Part shown: piece by piece, positions 44,143 to 53,027 of the stretch
How positions within the stretch are numbered: the stretch's first letter is position 1
Layout: each line of letters opens with the position of its first letter
Assembly: GCA_019115825.1 (NCBI GenBank)
Contig: DXCV01000070.1
Location: 1-61,126 of the forward strand
Reading direction: 5' to 3'
Origin: Candidatus Bacteroides pullicola
GTDB lineage: Bacteria > Bacteroidota > Bacteroidia > Bacteroidales > Bacteroidaceae
DNA length: 61,126 nt
The notes under the pieces: generated by a model
Database searches by the model: none
What the model was told of the DNA's origin: nothing
The model's input: the letters and a program-made list of their open reading frames with translations, nothing else
Translations under genes and position numbers: made by a program

Positions 44143-44618
44143 AGCTATATTCTTCTTGTTCCGTTGTTAATCAATCTTGTTGCGCTCTGATTCAATAAGA
44201 TGGAGCCATATCCTCACCAACATTTCCAACAAATACCGGTTTGCACAGGTTCGCTCCTATTCTTTTCAAGATGAAAGTATGCGGCAACAGACTGACAATA
44301 ATTGCAAATGTAGTGATTAAAGACGAAAACGGATGAAGACTTGGCTATAATTTCTCTGCACGACCTGTTTTTTGCGCCGTTTTTGCACCGTTCTTATTTA
44401 TTAAGAAAGTTCGTATGGAATGTTTTATATGCTTTGAACTTCCATGCAATTCATATACCGCCAAAAGGAGTAGTACTTACCTTGTCGTTGCAGTATATCT
44501 CCTTTGGCAGATAAGTATATATTAAATCACAAAGGCAGTATATATTCATAGTACAAGGGAGAATCCGCCACGCAGCCCCATGCCTCCACATCGCGCACAT
44601 CCTGCAGAAAACAAAAAA
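44143..44618. other. Gene-free spacer upstream of the defence operon
   Basis: This roughly 475-bp AT-rich stretch has no convincing gene. It contains the hsdM promoter candidate, two near-identical TTTTTGCRCCG words (near 44368 and 44379), and direct repeats of GCAGTATAT and AGTATATATT (44495-44560). These could be remnants of a mobile-element end, but there is no integrase and no copy of the tRNA-Phe 3' end. Confidence 0.5.
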
Positions 44619-44645
44619 CTCCCGACTTCTAACCGAAGTCGGGAG
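44619..44645 (-). terminator. Terminator of tRNA-Phe
   Basis: CTCCCGACTTC (44619-44629) and GAAGTCGGGAG (44635-44645) form a perfect 11-bp stem with a 5-nt loop. On the minus strand a TTTTTTGTTTT tract follows. Confidence 0.85.
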
Positions 44646-44667
44646 CTAATTGCAACTTTTCTTTAGG

Positions 44668-44740
44668 TGGTGCCACCAGGAATCGAACCGGGGACACAAG
44701 GATTTTCAGTCCCTTGCTCTACCAACTGAGCTATGGCACC
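44668..44740 (-). tRNA. tRNA-Phe (anticodon GAA)
   Basis: A 73-nt tRNA on the minus strand. The acceptor GGTGCCA pairs with TGGCACC, the anticodon stem GGGAC-TGAAAAT-TCC region shows GAA, and the T arm contains GGTTCGATTCC. The terminal CCA is not encoded. It lies between the defence island and mdh. Confidence 0.95.
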
Positions 44741-44761
44741 TTTGTTTCTCGTTTGCGGGTG

Positions 44762-44793
44762 CAAAGGTATGTACTTTTTTTGAATGCTGCAAA
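44762..44793 (-). promoter_or_regulatory. Promoter of tRNA-Phe
   Basis: TACCTTTG on the minus strand at 44769-44762 and TTTG at 44793-44790, separated by 20 bases. Confidence 0.75.
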
Positions 44794-44815
44794 CTTTTCG
44801 AGAAAAAAGTGCAAA

Positions 44816-44848
44816 AAAAATGCCGTTTTTATGAGAAACGGCATTTTT
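44816..44848 (-). terminator. Terminator of mdh
   Basis: AAAAATGCCGTTT (44816-44828) pairs perfectly with AAACGGCATTTTT (44836-44848) around a 7-nt loop, and the minus strand continues in a T run. It lies 21 bases after the mdh stop. Confidence 0.85.
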
Positions 44849-44869
44849 CAGTGTTTTGAGAGGGATCAA

Positions 44870-45871
44870 TTAGTCGATATTCGGGTTGATGCTGTGCCAA
44901 TCCTTGATAGCGGGCAGCACACCCATCTCGATAACTTCGTCACGCAGCGTGCAGAGGTGAGCATAGCTCTTCTTCAGGTCTTCCATTTCCTCGGGAGTAC
45001 CGATAACCTCTTCGTAAGCGCAACCGTTCTTCGTGATGGTTACTTCCATGGCCATCATGATGTGGTCGAAGCCCTGGAAAGAGCAATAACGACCGGCAGG
45101 CCAGTTGAAGGGCTTGCCACCCATAGCGGCAGCGATCATCTCTACAGACACGTAAGCCGGGCTTTGGAAAGAGGAACGGCCACGCAGAGCGATGATGTTG
45201 GAACCGCCCTTCGTTACTTTCTGCTGGATTTCAGCCCACTGCTCCTTCGTCAGTTCGGGAGTGCCGATGATGTCCGTCAGAGGCTTGCCGTCAACGGTTG
45301 CCGTGGAAGCGAATACAGCCATCTGCTCGCCGTGGCCGCCGTAGGTGCGGCAGTTCTGAATCTTGTCGGGGCACATATTGAAGTGCTTGGCCAGTTCGCT
45401 GCGCAGACGGGTGCTGTCCAAAGCAGCCAACGTAGTAACCTGGCTGGGCTTCAAACCAGAGTAAAGCAGTGTGATCAAACCGGTGATGTCAGCCGGGTTG
45501 AAAATAACTACCACGTGCTTCACATCCGGGCAGTAAGCCTTCAGGTTCTTACCCAGCTCTTCAGCGATGGCTGCATTGCCTTTCAGCAGGTCTTCACGCG
45601 TCATGCCGGCCTTGCGGGCTGCACCACCCGAAGAGATAACATATTTGGCGTCGGTCAAGGCTTCCTTGATGTCAGAAGTGAAAGTCAGGTTCACTCCCTC
45701 GAAGCCGCAGTGGAACATTTCCTCGGCAACACCTTCCAGACCCGGAGCATAGGGGTCATACAGGCAGATGTTCGGAGTCAGGTGCATCATAATGGCTGTC
45801 TGAGCCATGTTAGAACCAATCATGCCGGCTGCACCGACAATTGTCAATTTGTCATTTGTAAGAAATTCCAT
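44870..45871 (-). CDS. mdh: Malate dehydrogenase
   Basis: The 333-residue lactate/malate dehydrogenase-family enzyme interconverts malate and oxaloacetate in the reductive branch that leads to succinate and propionate in these anaerobes. KLTIVGAAGMIGSNMAQTA is the NAD-binding N-terminus, and a conserved Asn occurs in VVIFNPADI. The catalytic His is probably in CRTYGGHGEQMAVFAS. Its high-expression style codon use and dedicated terminator fit a central-metabolism gene. TATCTTTG on the minus strand at 45935-45928 is the likely -7 element. Confidence 0.92.
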   Translation of the reverse strand: MEFLTNDKLTIVGAAGMIGSNMAQTAIMMHLTPNICLYDPYAPGLEGVAEEMFHCGFEGVNLTFTSDIKEALTDAKYVISSGGAARKAGMTREDLLKGNAAIAEELGKNLKAYCPDVKHVVVIFNPADITGLITLLYSGLKPSQVTTLAALDSTRLRSELAKHFNMCPDKIQNCRTYGGHGEQMAVFASTATVDGKPLTDIIGTPELTKEQWAEIQQKVTKGGSNIIALRGRSSFQSPAYVSVEMIAAAMGGKPFNWPAGRYCSFQGFDHIMMAMEVTITKNGCAYEEVIGTPEEMEDLKKSYAHLCTLRDEVIEMGVLPAIKDWHSINPNID

Positions 45872-46039
45872 AACGATTATAATTTAAAAGTTGGATAATA
45901 ATATGTCTCGTTCTTGTTATGATGCTGCAAAGATAATCCTTTCTTGCGAAATTTGTTCAGTCGGAATGGTTATATTTTATTGCAGAAAGTTATCTTACAT
46001 ATATGATTTACGCTATCTTTGCCCGAAAATTAGGAGATT

Positions 46040-46876
46040 ATGGAAATCAAATTAGGAAGATTCAATACGCTGAAGGTCGTGAAAGAAGTCAATTTCGGCC
46101 TTTACCTGGACGGGGGCGAGGAGGGGGAAATCCTGTTGCCTGCCCGTTATGTGCCCCAAGGTTGCAAGCCGGGCGACGAACTGAACGTGTTTATATACCT
46201 TGACAACGAAGAGCGTCTGGTGGCCACCACCCAAACCCCGTTGGCACAAGTGGGCGAATTTGCCTGCCTGGAAGTGGCGTGGGTCAATCAATACGGCGCC
46301 TTCCTGAACTGGGGGCTGATGAAAGACCTCTTTGTCCCCTTCCGCGAGCAGAAGAGCAAAATGGAGGTGGGCAGACGATACGTGGTCCACGTCCACCTGG
46401 ACGAAGAGAGCTTCCGCATCATGGCTTCGGCCAAAGTGGAGCATTACCTGTCGAAGGAGAAGCCCACGTACCAACCCGGAGACCGAGTAAGCCTGCTGGT
46501 GTGGCAAAAGACCAACCTGGGTTTCAAGGCCATTGTGGACAACCGTTACAGCGGCTTGCTGTATGAGAATGAACTGTTCCGCCCCCTGCAAACCGGACAA
46601 CGCGTGGCAGGCTATGTGAAGCAAGTGCGCGAAGACGGGAAGATAGACCTCACCCTCCAGAAAACCGGACGAGCCCATGTCGAAGACTTCGCCACCATCC
46701 TGCTGGAGTACATCCGCACCAACGGAGGGCATACGCATCTGAACGACAAAAGCCCGGCCGATGAAATCTATGGCCTGTTCGGCATCAGCAAAAAGACATT
46801 CAAGAAAGCCGTGGGTGACCTCTACAAGAAACGGCTGATCACGGTGGATGAAGACGGTCTGACGCTGGTGCGCTGA
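46040..46876 (+). CDS. CvfB-like S1 RNA-binding protein
   Basis: The 278-residue protein has several S1/OB-like modules: the first at about 1-60, the second at about 70-130 (VAWVNQYGAFLNWGLMKDLFVPF) and the third at about 145-215 (GYVKQVREDGKIDLTLQ). A C-terminal winged helix follows (about 225-278; GLFGISKKTFKKAVGDLYKKRLI). This is the CvfB/YitL layout, an RNA-binding protein linked to virulence-gene control in Firmicutes; its Bacteroidetes role is unknown. TATCTTTG at 46014-46021 gives a very short leader. It converges on the efflux operon across 21 bases. Confidence 0.87.
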   Translation: MEIKLGRFNTLKVVKEVNFGLYLDGGEEGEILLPARYVPQGCKPGDELNVFIYLDNEERLVATTQTPLAQVGEFACLEVAWVNQYGAFLNWGLMKDLFVPFREQKSKMEVGRRYVVHVHLDEESFRIMASAKVEHYLSKEKPTYQPGDRVSLLVWQKTNLGFKAIVDNRYSGLLYENELFRPLQTGQRVAGYVKQVREDGKIDLTLQKTGRAHVEDFATILLEYIRTNGGHTHLNDKSPADEIYGLFGISKKTFKKAVGDLYKKRLITVDEDGLTLVR

Positions 46877-46897
46877 CCGCCTCCACCCGCCGGGAAC

Positions 46898-48244
46898 TTA
46901 TTCTATCGGGGTGCCCTGGTAGAAATCCAGTATCTTTACGCGAAACAGGTATTCGTACTTGGCCTGCAACTCATCGCCCTGCGCCTTCACCAGGTTCTGC
47001 TTGGCCTCGTTATATTCCACGGCATTGGCCTGTCCACATTCGTATTTCTTACGGGTCAGGCGGAAAGACTCGTCATTGGCCTCGGTGGCAGCCTGGCTGC
47101 TGTGATATTTGCTGATGGCCGCAGCAGCATTGTACCACGCCTGCTGGATTTCCTTGTACAATGTCTTCTTGGCATCGTCCAACTGCAAGGCGTAATTGTC
47201 CCGTTGCAGACGGGCCGTACGGACTCTGTTACGCGTAGCTAACCGATTGAACAGGGGCACACTGAGGCTGAAGCCCACATACTTGCTGAAGTTGTCCTGC
47301 GCCTGCTGCTTGAACGTGCGGTTGATGGTCGAGTAATAGCTTGTACCAATGCTGCCGTTCAGGCTAAGCTGTGGATAATAGGCACTTTGCGCGATGCGGA
47401 TGCTGTGCAGACTGCCCTCCAGCCGATATTTAGCGGCCTGTATGGAAGGTTTGTCCGCCAAGGCAATTTGATAAATCTCGTCGGGCGGCGTCAAGGGAGC
47501 CTCCTCCACCCTATCCCCCGGCTCTTCCACCAGGAAACCTTCCGGCGTGTCCAGCTCGATGAGTTGCGTCAGGTCCAGGACAGCCAGACGGTAATCATTA
47601 TCCGTCTGCACCACGCTCAGTTCATCCTGGGCCACACGGGCTTTGGCCTCGGCCACTTCCGAGGGCGAAGCCTTGCCCACCTCTGCCAGCCGGCTGATGC
47701 GCTCATACTGCTCGCGGCTCAACGCGGCCTGACTGACCGCCACCTCGTGCAACTCGAGATTGAAAAGCACTTGCAGGTAGGCCGAGGCGATGTTTATCGC
47801 CATGTCTTCCTTGGCCTTGGCCAGGTCGGCCAGCGATGCCTTCAAGTTCAGTTTGGCCAACGCATATTCATTCGGAATCTGCATACCCGTGAAGAGGGGG
47901 ATGCCTGCGTTGAGCGAGAAGTTGGTCGTATTGTTGCTCGTATTGACGTACACCGTGTTGTATTCGCCGGTCTCCTCATCGGCCACAGCGGTCTGCGAAC
48001 GTCCCCAACTCCAACTTTGTCCGGCACTTCCATTCAGCGACGGCAGTCGTGCCCATTTGGCCGTGTTCACCTCCACGCGGCTCTGCTCGGCCTGGTTGGC
48101 GGTCTGGCGGATGCTGACATTATGTTCGATGGCATAGTCGATGCAACGCTTCAACGACCACCGCTCTTGTCCCCGGGCCGTGCCGACCATGGCTAAAACC
48201 AGCAAAGCCATCAGGCCTTTCTTATATATACTATATCTATTCAT
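46898..48244 (-). CDS. TolC-family outer-membrane efflux protein
   Basis: The 448-residue protein has a signal peptide (MNRYSIYKKGLMALLVLAMVGTARG) and two OEP repeats (about 30-225 and 240-440), the helical hairpins that form the trans-periplasmic tunnel. A motif such as LNGSIGTSYYST marks the barrel strands. It is the last gene of a five-gene efflux operon and would provide the outer-membrane exit for the ABC pump encoded upstream. Confidence 0.9.
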   Translation of the reverse strand: MNRYSIYKKGLMALLVLAMVGTARGQERWSLKRCIDYAIEHNVSIRQTANQAEQSRVEVNTAKWARLPSLNGSAGQSWSWGRSQTAVADEETGEYNTVYVNTSNNTTNFSLNAGIPLFTGMQIPNEYALAKLNLKASLADLAKAKEDMAINIASAYLQVLFNLELHEVAVSQAALSREQYERISRLAEVGKASPSEVAEAKARVAQDELSVVQTDNDYRLAVLDLTQLIELDTPEGFLVEEPGDRVEEAPLTPPDEIYQIALADKPSIQAAKYRLEGSLHSIRIAQSAYYPQLSLNGSIGTSYYSTINRTFKQQAQDNFSKYVGFSLSVPLFNRLATRNRVRTARLQRDNYALQLDDAKKTLYKEIQQAWYNAAAAISKYHSSQAATEANDESFRLTRKKYECGQANAVEYNEAKQNLVKAQGDELQAKYEYLFRVKILDFYQGTPIE

Positions 48245-48272
48245 CTTGATTCTATGCGACTAAAGGTTATCC

Positions 48273-49376
48273 TTATAATTCTTTCTGACCGTTACGGATT
48301 TTGTCTTGCACGGTGATTCCACCCTTCACAGCAATGCGGATGCCATCGCTCATGCCGACCTCTACGGGACGACGTTCAAACTGTTGTCCGTTGATGCTGT
48401 CCGTCAGCACATAGACAAAGGTCGAATCCCCGCTGAACTCCACAGCGCCCTCGGGGATGGCCAGTGTCTGCTTGGCATGCTCCAGCACAATCTCTGCGTT
48501 GGCCGAATAGCCCGAACGGATGGTGACGGTGTCCGGCACAGTGAGCGCAGCCTTGATTTCAAACTGATTGGCGCCATTGGCTTCGGTGGCCTTGGGGGCG
48601 ATGTACTCCAGCGAGGCGTTGAACGTCATGTCCTGCAAGGCGCCGATGGTGATTTTGACGGGCATACCCTCGTGTACACGACCCACCTCGGTCTCGTCGA
48701 TGTTGCCCCGGAAGATGAGGTCGTTCATGTCGGCCACGGTGGCAATGGTGGTACCGTCGTTCATGGTATTAGCCATGATGACGCTGTTGCCCACCTTGAC
48801 AGGCACGTCCAGGATGAGTCCGTCGATGGTGCTGCGGATGAGCGTGCTGGAGATGTCGGCGCTGCTCTTCGTGATGCCGTCGCGCACGATGTCGCGGTTA
48901 TCGCGGGCGGCTTGCAGTTCCTCGCGGGCCTGTTGCAGAGTGACGCGGCCTTTCTCATACTCCTCGTTGCTAATCAGCCCGTCCTTATGCAGGGCTTCCA
49001 AGCGGGCAAAATCCGTCTCGGCTTGTGCCCCGTTGATTTCGGCCAGGCGTACGCGGCTTTCAGCACTGTTCAACGTGCCCAGTTCGGGGATGACCTTCAC
49101 CTTGGCGATGACTTCGTTCTTCTTGACAGTCTGGCCGGCCTCTTTGTAGAGAACGTCGATGATACCCGATATCTGGGGCTTGATGAGCACTTCGTCGCGC
49201 GGCTCCACCTTGCCGGTGGCCACGGTGGTCTTCTCCAGGTCGGTCACTTCCGGCGTGGCGAGGTTGTAGACGGTGACTTCCGGGCGCGATTTCTGCCACA
49301 GGAAGACGAACGTCCAAATGAATATGGCGGCTACAGCCACCAGGATTCCGATTTTCAAATACTTCTTGGTTTTCAT
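48273..49376 (-). CDS. Periplasmic adaptor (HlyD/MacA-type membrane-fusion protein)
   Basis: The 367-residue protein has an N-terminal membrane anchor (about 7-27), a lipoyl-like domain split around a helical hairpin (ATGKVEPRDEVLIKPQISGII; LIRSTIDGLILDVPVKVGNSVI) and a beta-barrel with a membrane-proximal domain towards the C-terminus. This is the MacA/HlyD adaptor fold that links an inner-membrane pump to TolC. It lies 28 bases upstream of the TolC gene and downstream of two permease genes, from which a transcribed tandem array separates it. Confidence 0.92.
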   Translation of the reverse strand: MKTKKYLKIGILVAVAAIFIWTFVFLWQKSRPEVTVYNLATPEVTDLEKTTVATGKVEPRDEVLIKPQISGIIDVLYKEAGQTVKKNEVIAKVKVIPELGTLNSAESRVRLAEINGAQAETDFARLEALHKDGLISNEEYEKGRVTLQQAREELQAARDNRDIVRDGITKSSADISSTLIRSTIDGLILDVPVKVGNSVIMANTMNDGTTIATVADMNDLIFRGNIDETEVGRVHEGMPVKITIGALQDMTFNASLEYIAPKATEANGANQFEIKAALTVPDTVTIRSGYSANAEIVLEHAKQTLAIPEGAVEFSGDSTFVYVLTDSINGQQFERRPVEVGMSDGIRIAVKGGITVQDKIRNGQKEL

Positions 49377-49465
49377 ACGTTCTTATGCTTATTTATTATT
49401 ATTAATTGGCTATCCAATTCCGCTTCCGCCTTACCTCTGTCGGCAAAGAGTGGTGCTCTTCCGAC

Positions 49466-49586
49466 GTTGCAACGACGATTAAACGACGTTTCAATGGAGT
49501 TCCAACGGCGGCGGAACCCAGTTCCAACGGCGGTGGAACCTAGTTCCAGTGGCGGTGGAACCCGGTTCCAGTGGCGGTGGAACCCA
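49466..49586. repeat. Tandem array, 22 nt x 4 plus degenerate flank, inside the efflux operon
   Basis: Four exact 22-nt units begin at 49499, 49521, 49543 and 49565, with a diverged unit and a half unit (49466-49498) before them. Each unit is a dyad GTTCCA-n7-TGGAAC with small loop changes. It lies between the second permease (stop at 49604) and the adaptor start (49376), so it is transcribed as part of the operon mRNA and could form four hairpins there. Confidence 0.93.
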
Positions 49587-49603
49587 CTTCTTTTCCCGTC
49601 TGG

Positions 49604-50845
49604 TTACTCATCACGTATCGCCTCTATCGGCTTGATGGCCATGGCTCGATAAGCAGGAGCCAGTCCGGCCAAGACTCCGAGGGCGATGACCAACAGACAC
49701 GTGCCCACAGCCATGCCGAAGCCCACTTGGTAGTGCGTCTCCACCACACCGGGTGGATTGGCTGCTTTTTCCAGGACGTTGAGCACAAAGACGCCGAACG
49801 AGATGCCGGCCATGCCGGCCACGGTAGTCAGGACGACGCTTTCGCTCAGAATCTGCTGCAAGATATCTTGCGGTCGAGCACCGATAGCGCGACGGATACC
49901 TATCTCGGTGGTACGCTCCTTGACCGTAACCATCATGATGTTGCTCACGCCAATAGCTCCGGCCAGCAGCGTACCCAGTCCCACCATCCACGTGAGGAAG
50001 CGCACACCGGCCATCAGGTTGTCCATCATGCTGAACATGGCCTCCAGGTCCAACATCATCACCGCCTGCTTGTCCGTGGGGCTGATGTAGTGGGCCTCCT
50101 TGATGCGGCGTTCCACCTCGGGCTTCACGTCCTTCACCTTCACGCCCGGCTTCATGGTGAAGCAAACTACCTCCACCCGGTTGCCCAGGTTATACATCTT
50201 CTGCATGGTGGTGTAGGGCAAGGTGATGGATTCCGAGGCCTGTCCCTGTATGCTGACGTTACCCTCGCTGCTGCACATGCCTATGACCTGATAGTAGATG
50301 CTATCCACCTGCACGTACTTGCCGCACGGGTCGCCTCCGTCCTTGAAGATGCTTTCGTAGACGCGCTTGCCGATGACACACACCTTGCGCCCCTCGCGGA
50401 TGTCCACATCGTTGATGAAGCGGCCATAGGCCATCTCCTGATGCTCCAACTGTTCGTAGTTGGGATACAACCCGCGGACGTTGCACTCGTATTTGTTCCC
50501 CTCGTACACGGCTTGCTTGCCCCATTGGGCGATGCTTGGGGTAGCCATGGCCACGCCCGGCACGGAGGCCACGCGATCCACGTCGTCTATTTCCAGGTCC
50601 CAATAGCGTCCTTTGCGGAAGCCCTTGTACGGTTCGTTGGTCTTGTTGGAGACAACGAAACCGGAATTGGTGGCGAAGCCCTCGAAGTTCTGCTGCAGTT
50701 CCTCCTGCATACCCCGTCCGCCTCCGCTCAGGGTCACCAGCATGAAGATGCCCCAGAAGACCCCGAAAGCCGTCAGGAGGCTGCGCGTCTTGTTGCGGGT
50801 GATGGTGACGAGGATTTCCTCGAACGTATCCTTATCTATTTTCAT
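49604..50845 (-). CDS. MacB/FtsX-type ABC permease (second)
   Basis: The 413-residue protein has four membrane segments: one near the N-terminus (about 23-45) and three at the C-terminal end (about 290-395), with a large periplasmic MacB-PCD domain between. VKERTTEIGIRRAIGARPQDILQQIL (about 315-340) is the hallmark cytoplasmic coupling loop. It lacks an own ATPase domain and must pair with the separate ATP-binding protein. It lies 33 bases after a paralogous permease, so the pump probably is a permease heterodimer. Confidence 0.9.
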   Translation of the reverse strand: MKIDKDTFEEILVTITRNKTRSLLTAFGVFWGIFMLVTLSGGGRGMQEELQQNFEGFATNSGFVVSNKTNEPYKGFRKGRYWDLEIDDVDRVASVPGVAMATPSIAQWGKQAVYEGNKYECNVRGLYPNYEQLEHQEMAYGRFINDVDIREGRKVCVIGKRVYESIFKDGGDPCGKYVQVDSIYYQVIGMCSSEGNVSIQGQASESITLPYTTMQKMYNLGNRVEVVCFTMKPGVKVKDVKPEVERRIKEAHYISPTDKQAVMMLDLEAMFSMMDNLMAGVRFLTWMVGLGTLLAGAIGVSNIMMVTVKERTTEIGIRRAIGARPQDILQQILSESVVLTTVAGMAGISFGVFVLNVLEKAANPPGVVETHYQVGFGMAVGTCLLVIALGVLAGLAPAYRAMAIKPIEAIRDE

Positions 50846-50878
50846 TGTGCTGAATGATTAGTAGTTAGGAGTAATCGA

Positions 50879-52138
50879 TTAGTCGGCCCTCAATGCCTCG
50901 ATGGGGCGTATCTTGGTGGCTTTCCGCGCGGGGAATAGTCCCGCCAGCGTGCCTGCCACAATGAGAGTTATCGTGGCTTGGATGGCGATGCTGATATCCA
51001 CCGTAGGATTGCTGAACATCTTGGCCTCGAACATGCCGTTGTCCACGGTCTGACTGCCGAATGCCGCGTCCATCCATTCCGTAGCTCCGATGCCGGCCAC
51101 CATGCCGATGTATCCGAAGACGGTGGTGATGACCACGCTCTCCACGATGATGAGCCACAGGATGCTGCGAGGCTTGGCGCCCAGTGCCTTGCGGATACCG
51201 AACTCGTGGGTTCGCTCGCGGACAGTGATGAGCATGATGTTGCTGACGCCCACGATGCCGCTCAGCAGGGTGAAGATGCCGATGACCCAGATGGCCGTGC
51301 GCAGGATACCCATGGCCGCCATAGCTTGCAGGTAACTGGTGAAGCGGTTCCAGAGCCAGATGGCCCCGTCGTCCGTGGGGTCGAAGCGATGGTTGGCGCC
51401 AATGACGCGACGGTAGTCGGCTTCGAACTGCTCGTTGCTTTCCTCCGTGGTCAGGCCCTTCGTGGTGAAGATGATGCTGTTCAGGTCGTTGCCCTTGTTG
51501 TAGATGGTCTGCAGGGTGCTGAAGGGGATGAAGGCCGAGCTGGGCTCGCTGCTTCCCTCGTCGTCGTAGATACCCACTACCTGATAGGCCACTCCTCCGG
51601 CATTGACGAACTTGCCCAAGGGGTCGGTATGTGTCTTGCCGAAGAGCACATCGGCCGACTTGCGGTGCAAGATGATGGACTTCCGCCGCTCGCGGATGTC
51701 GGTTTGGTTGACGAAACGCCCTTCCACGACCTTCACCGGCTCCACTTCGGGGTAGTTGGGGTGCACGCCGTTGAGGGAGAGGTTGACATACTCTGCCCCA
51801 TAGCTGATGTCCATGGACGACTGGTAGAGGGTGGCGCCGGCTTCTTCCACCCGGTCGGTGAAATAGGCCTCGGTATCTTCCAGGTCACGGTTGTCCAAGC
51901 TGATGGAACGTCCTTCCTTAAGGCCGTCGTAAGGCTTGGTGGTCCATCCACCCCACACGCGGACCGAGTTCAATGCCCGTTCGCCCGAGCTTTCCTCGAA
52001 AGCATGAATGATGCCGTTTCCCGCACCCAGCAACACGATGAGCATGAAGATGCCCCAGGCCACGGCAAAGCCCGTGAGGAAGGTGCGGAGCTTGTTGCGC
52101 CGGATGGTGCCGTAGATTTCTTGCCAGAGGTCGATCAT
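50879..52138 (-). CDS. MacB/FtsX-type ABC permease (first)
   Basis: The 419-residue paralogue of the next gene has the same four-helix layout (about 19-42 and three C-terminal spans) and the VRERTHEFGIRKALGAKPRSILWLII coupling loop (about 320-345). Its start overlaps the end of the ATPase gene by four bases (ATGA), which indicates translational coupling. Together with the second permease it would form the membrane part of a macrolide-type or lipid/peptide export pump; the substrate is not predictable. Confidence 0.9.
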   Translation of the reverse strand: MIDLWQEIYGTIRRNKLRTFLTGFAVAWGIFMLIVLLGAGNGIIHAFEESSGERALNSVRVWGGWTTKPYDGLKEGRSISLDNRDLEDTEAYFTDRVEEAGATLYQSSMDISYGAEYVNLSLNGVHPNYPEVEPVKVVEGRFVNQTDIRERRKSIILHRKSADVLFGKTHTDPLGKFVNAGGVAYQVVGIYDDEGSSEPSSAFIPFSTLQTIYNKGNDLNSIIFTTKGLTTEESNEQFEADYRRVIGANHRFDPTDDGAIWLWNRFTSYLQAMAAMGILRTAIWVIGIFTLLSGIVGVSNIMLITVRERTHEFGIRKALGAKPRSILWLIIVESVVITTVFGYIGMVAGIGATEWMDAAFGSQTVDNGMFEAKMFSNPTVDISIAIQATITLIVAGTLAGLFPARKATKIRPIEALRAD

Positions 52139-52851
52139 TTCATCAGCCCTCCCTGGCCGAAAGGCGACGCGTCGTGCCGCAGGTTCTCCTCGATGCTTCC
52201 GATGACGCCGTCCTTGATGTGGATGATTTTATCCGTCTGGTTGGCCACACCGCTCTCGTGGGTGACGACGACAATGGTCATACCCGTCTGGTGCAGGTCC
52301 TTGAGAATTTGCATCACCTCGACGGAGGTCTTACTATCCAAGGCACCGGTGGGTTCGTCTGCCAGGATGATTTGCGGCCGGGTGATGAGTGCACGGGCTA
52401 TGGCTACGCGCTGCTTCTGTCCGCCGGACATCTCGTTGGGCATGTGGTGCGCCCAGTCTTTCAATCCCAGGCGGTCCAGGTACTCCAGGGCCAAGGCATT
52501 GCGTTTCTTCCGCCCCACGCCTTGGTAGAACAGCGGCAGAGCCACATTCTCCACAGCATTCTTGAAGGAGATGAGGTTGAACGACTGGAAGATGAAACCA
52601 ATCATGCGGTTGCGGTATTCGGCGGCCTTGTTCTCGCTGAGGTCCTTGATGAGCGTGCCGTTCAAGTAGTACTCGCCCGTGTCATAGTTGTCCAGGATGC
52701 CCAATATATTTAATAAGGTGGATTTCCCGGAACCCGATGCTCCCATGATGGAAACGAACTCCCCCCGCTCGATATGGAGGTTGATGCCTTTCAGCACATG
52801 CAGGGGCGCACCGTTGTAGTAGGTCTTGTTAATGTCTTTTAAGTGTATCAC
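52135..52851 (-). CDS. ABC transporter ATP-binding protein (MacB/LolD type)
   Basis: The 238-residue ATPase has Walker A GASGSGKSTLLN (about 38-49), Q-loop, signature MSGGQKQRVAIARAL (about 139-153), Walker B IILADEPTGALD and H-loop VVTHE. It powers the two permeases that follow. First gene of the operon ATPase-permease-permease-adaptor-TolC, a complete tripartite efflux system. The 176-bp spacer to the divergent glucokinase holds a near-consensus minus-strand -7 element TAACATTG and nothing else clear. Confidence 0.93.
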   Translation of the reverse strand: MIHLKDINKTYYNGAPLHVLKGINLHIERGEFVSIMGASGSGKSTLLNILGILDNYDTGEYYLNGTLIKDLSENKAAEYRNRMIGFIFQSFNLISFKNAVENVALPLFYQGVGRKKRNALALEYLDRLGLKDWAHHMPNEMSGGQKQRVAIARALITRPQIILADEPTGALDSKTSVEVMQILKDLHQTGMTIVVVTHESGVANQTDKIIHIKDGVIGSIEENLRHDASPFGQGGLMK

Positions 52852-53027
52852 TGTTTCTGTGGTTTTTGGTCACTAATTTGGTTGTTTTTTCTCATTAGAC
52901 GCGGCAATGTTACGAAAAGTTGCAGTAGAATTGAAATTTTTTAGGGAAAGATTTTGCCGTCTCATTAAGTTTTGTGACTTTTGTAACCAATTAGGAACAA
53001 CAAAACCCTTTAAAAACAAAATCTATC

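Noticed and set aside
44668..44740. tRNA-Phe as attachment site of an integrated element
   Set aside because: No second copy of the tRNA 3' end and no integrase gene are present in the window.
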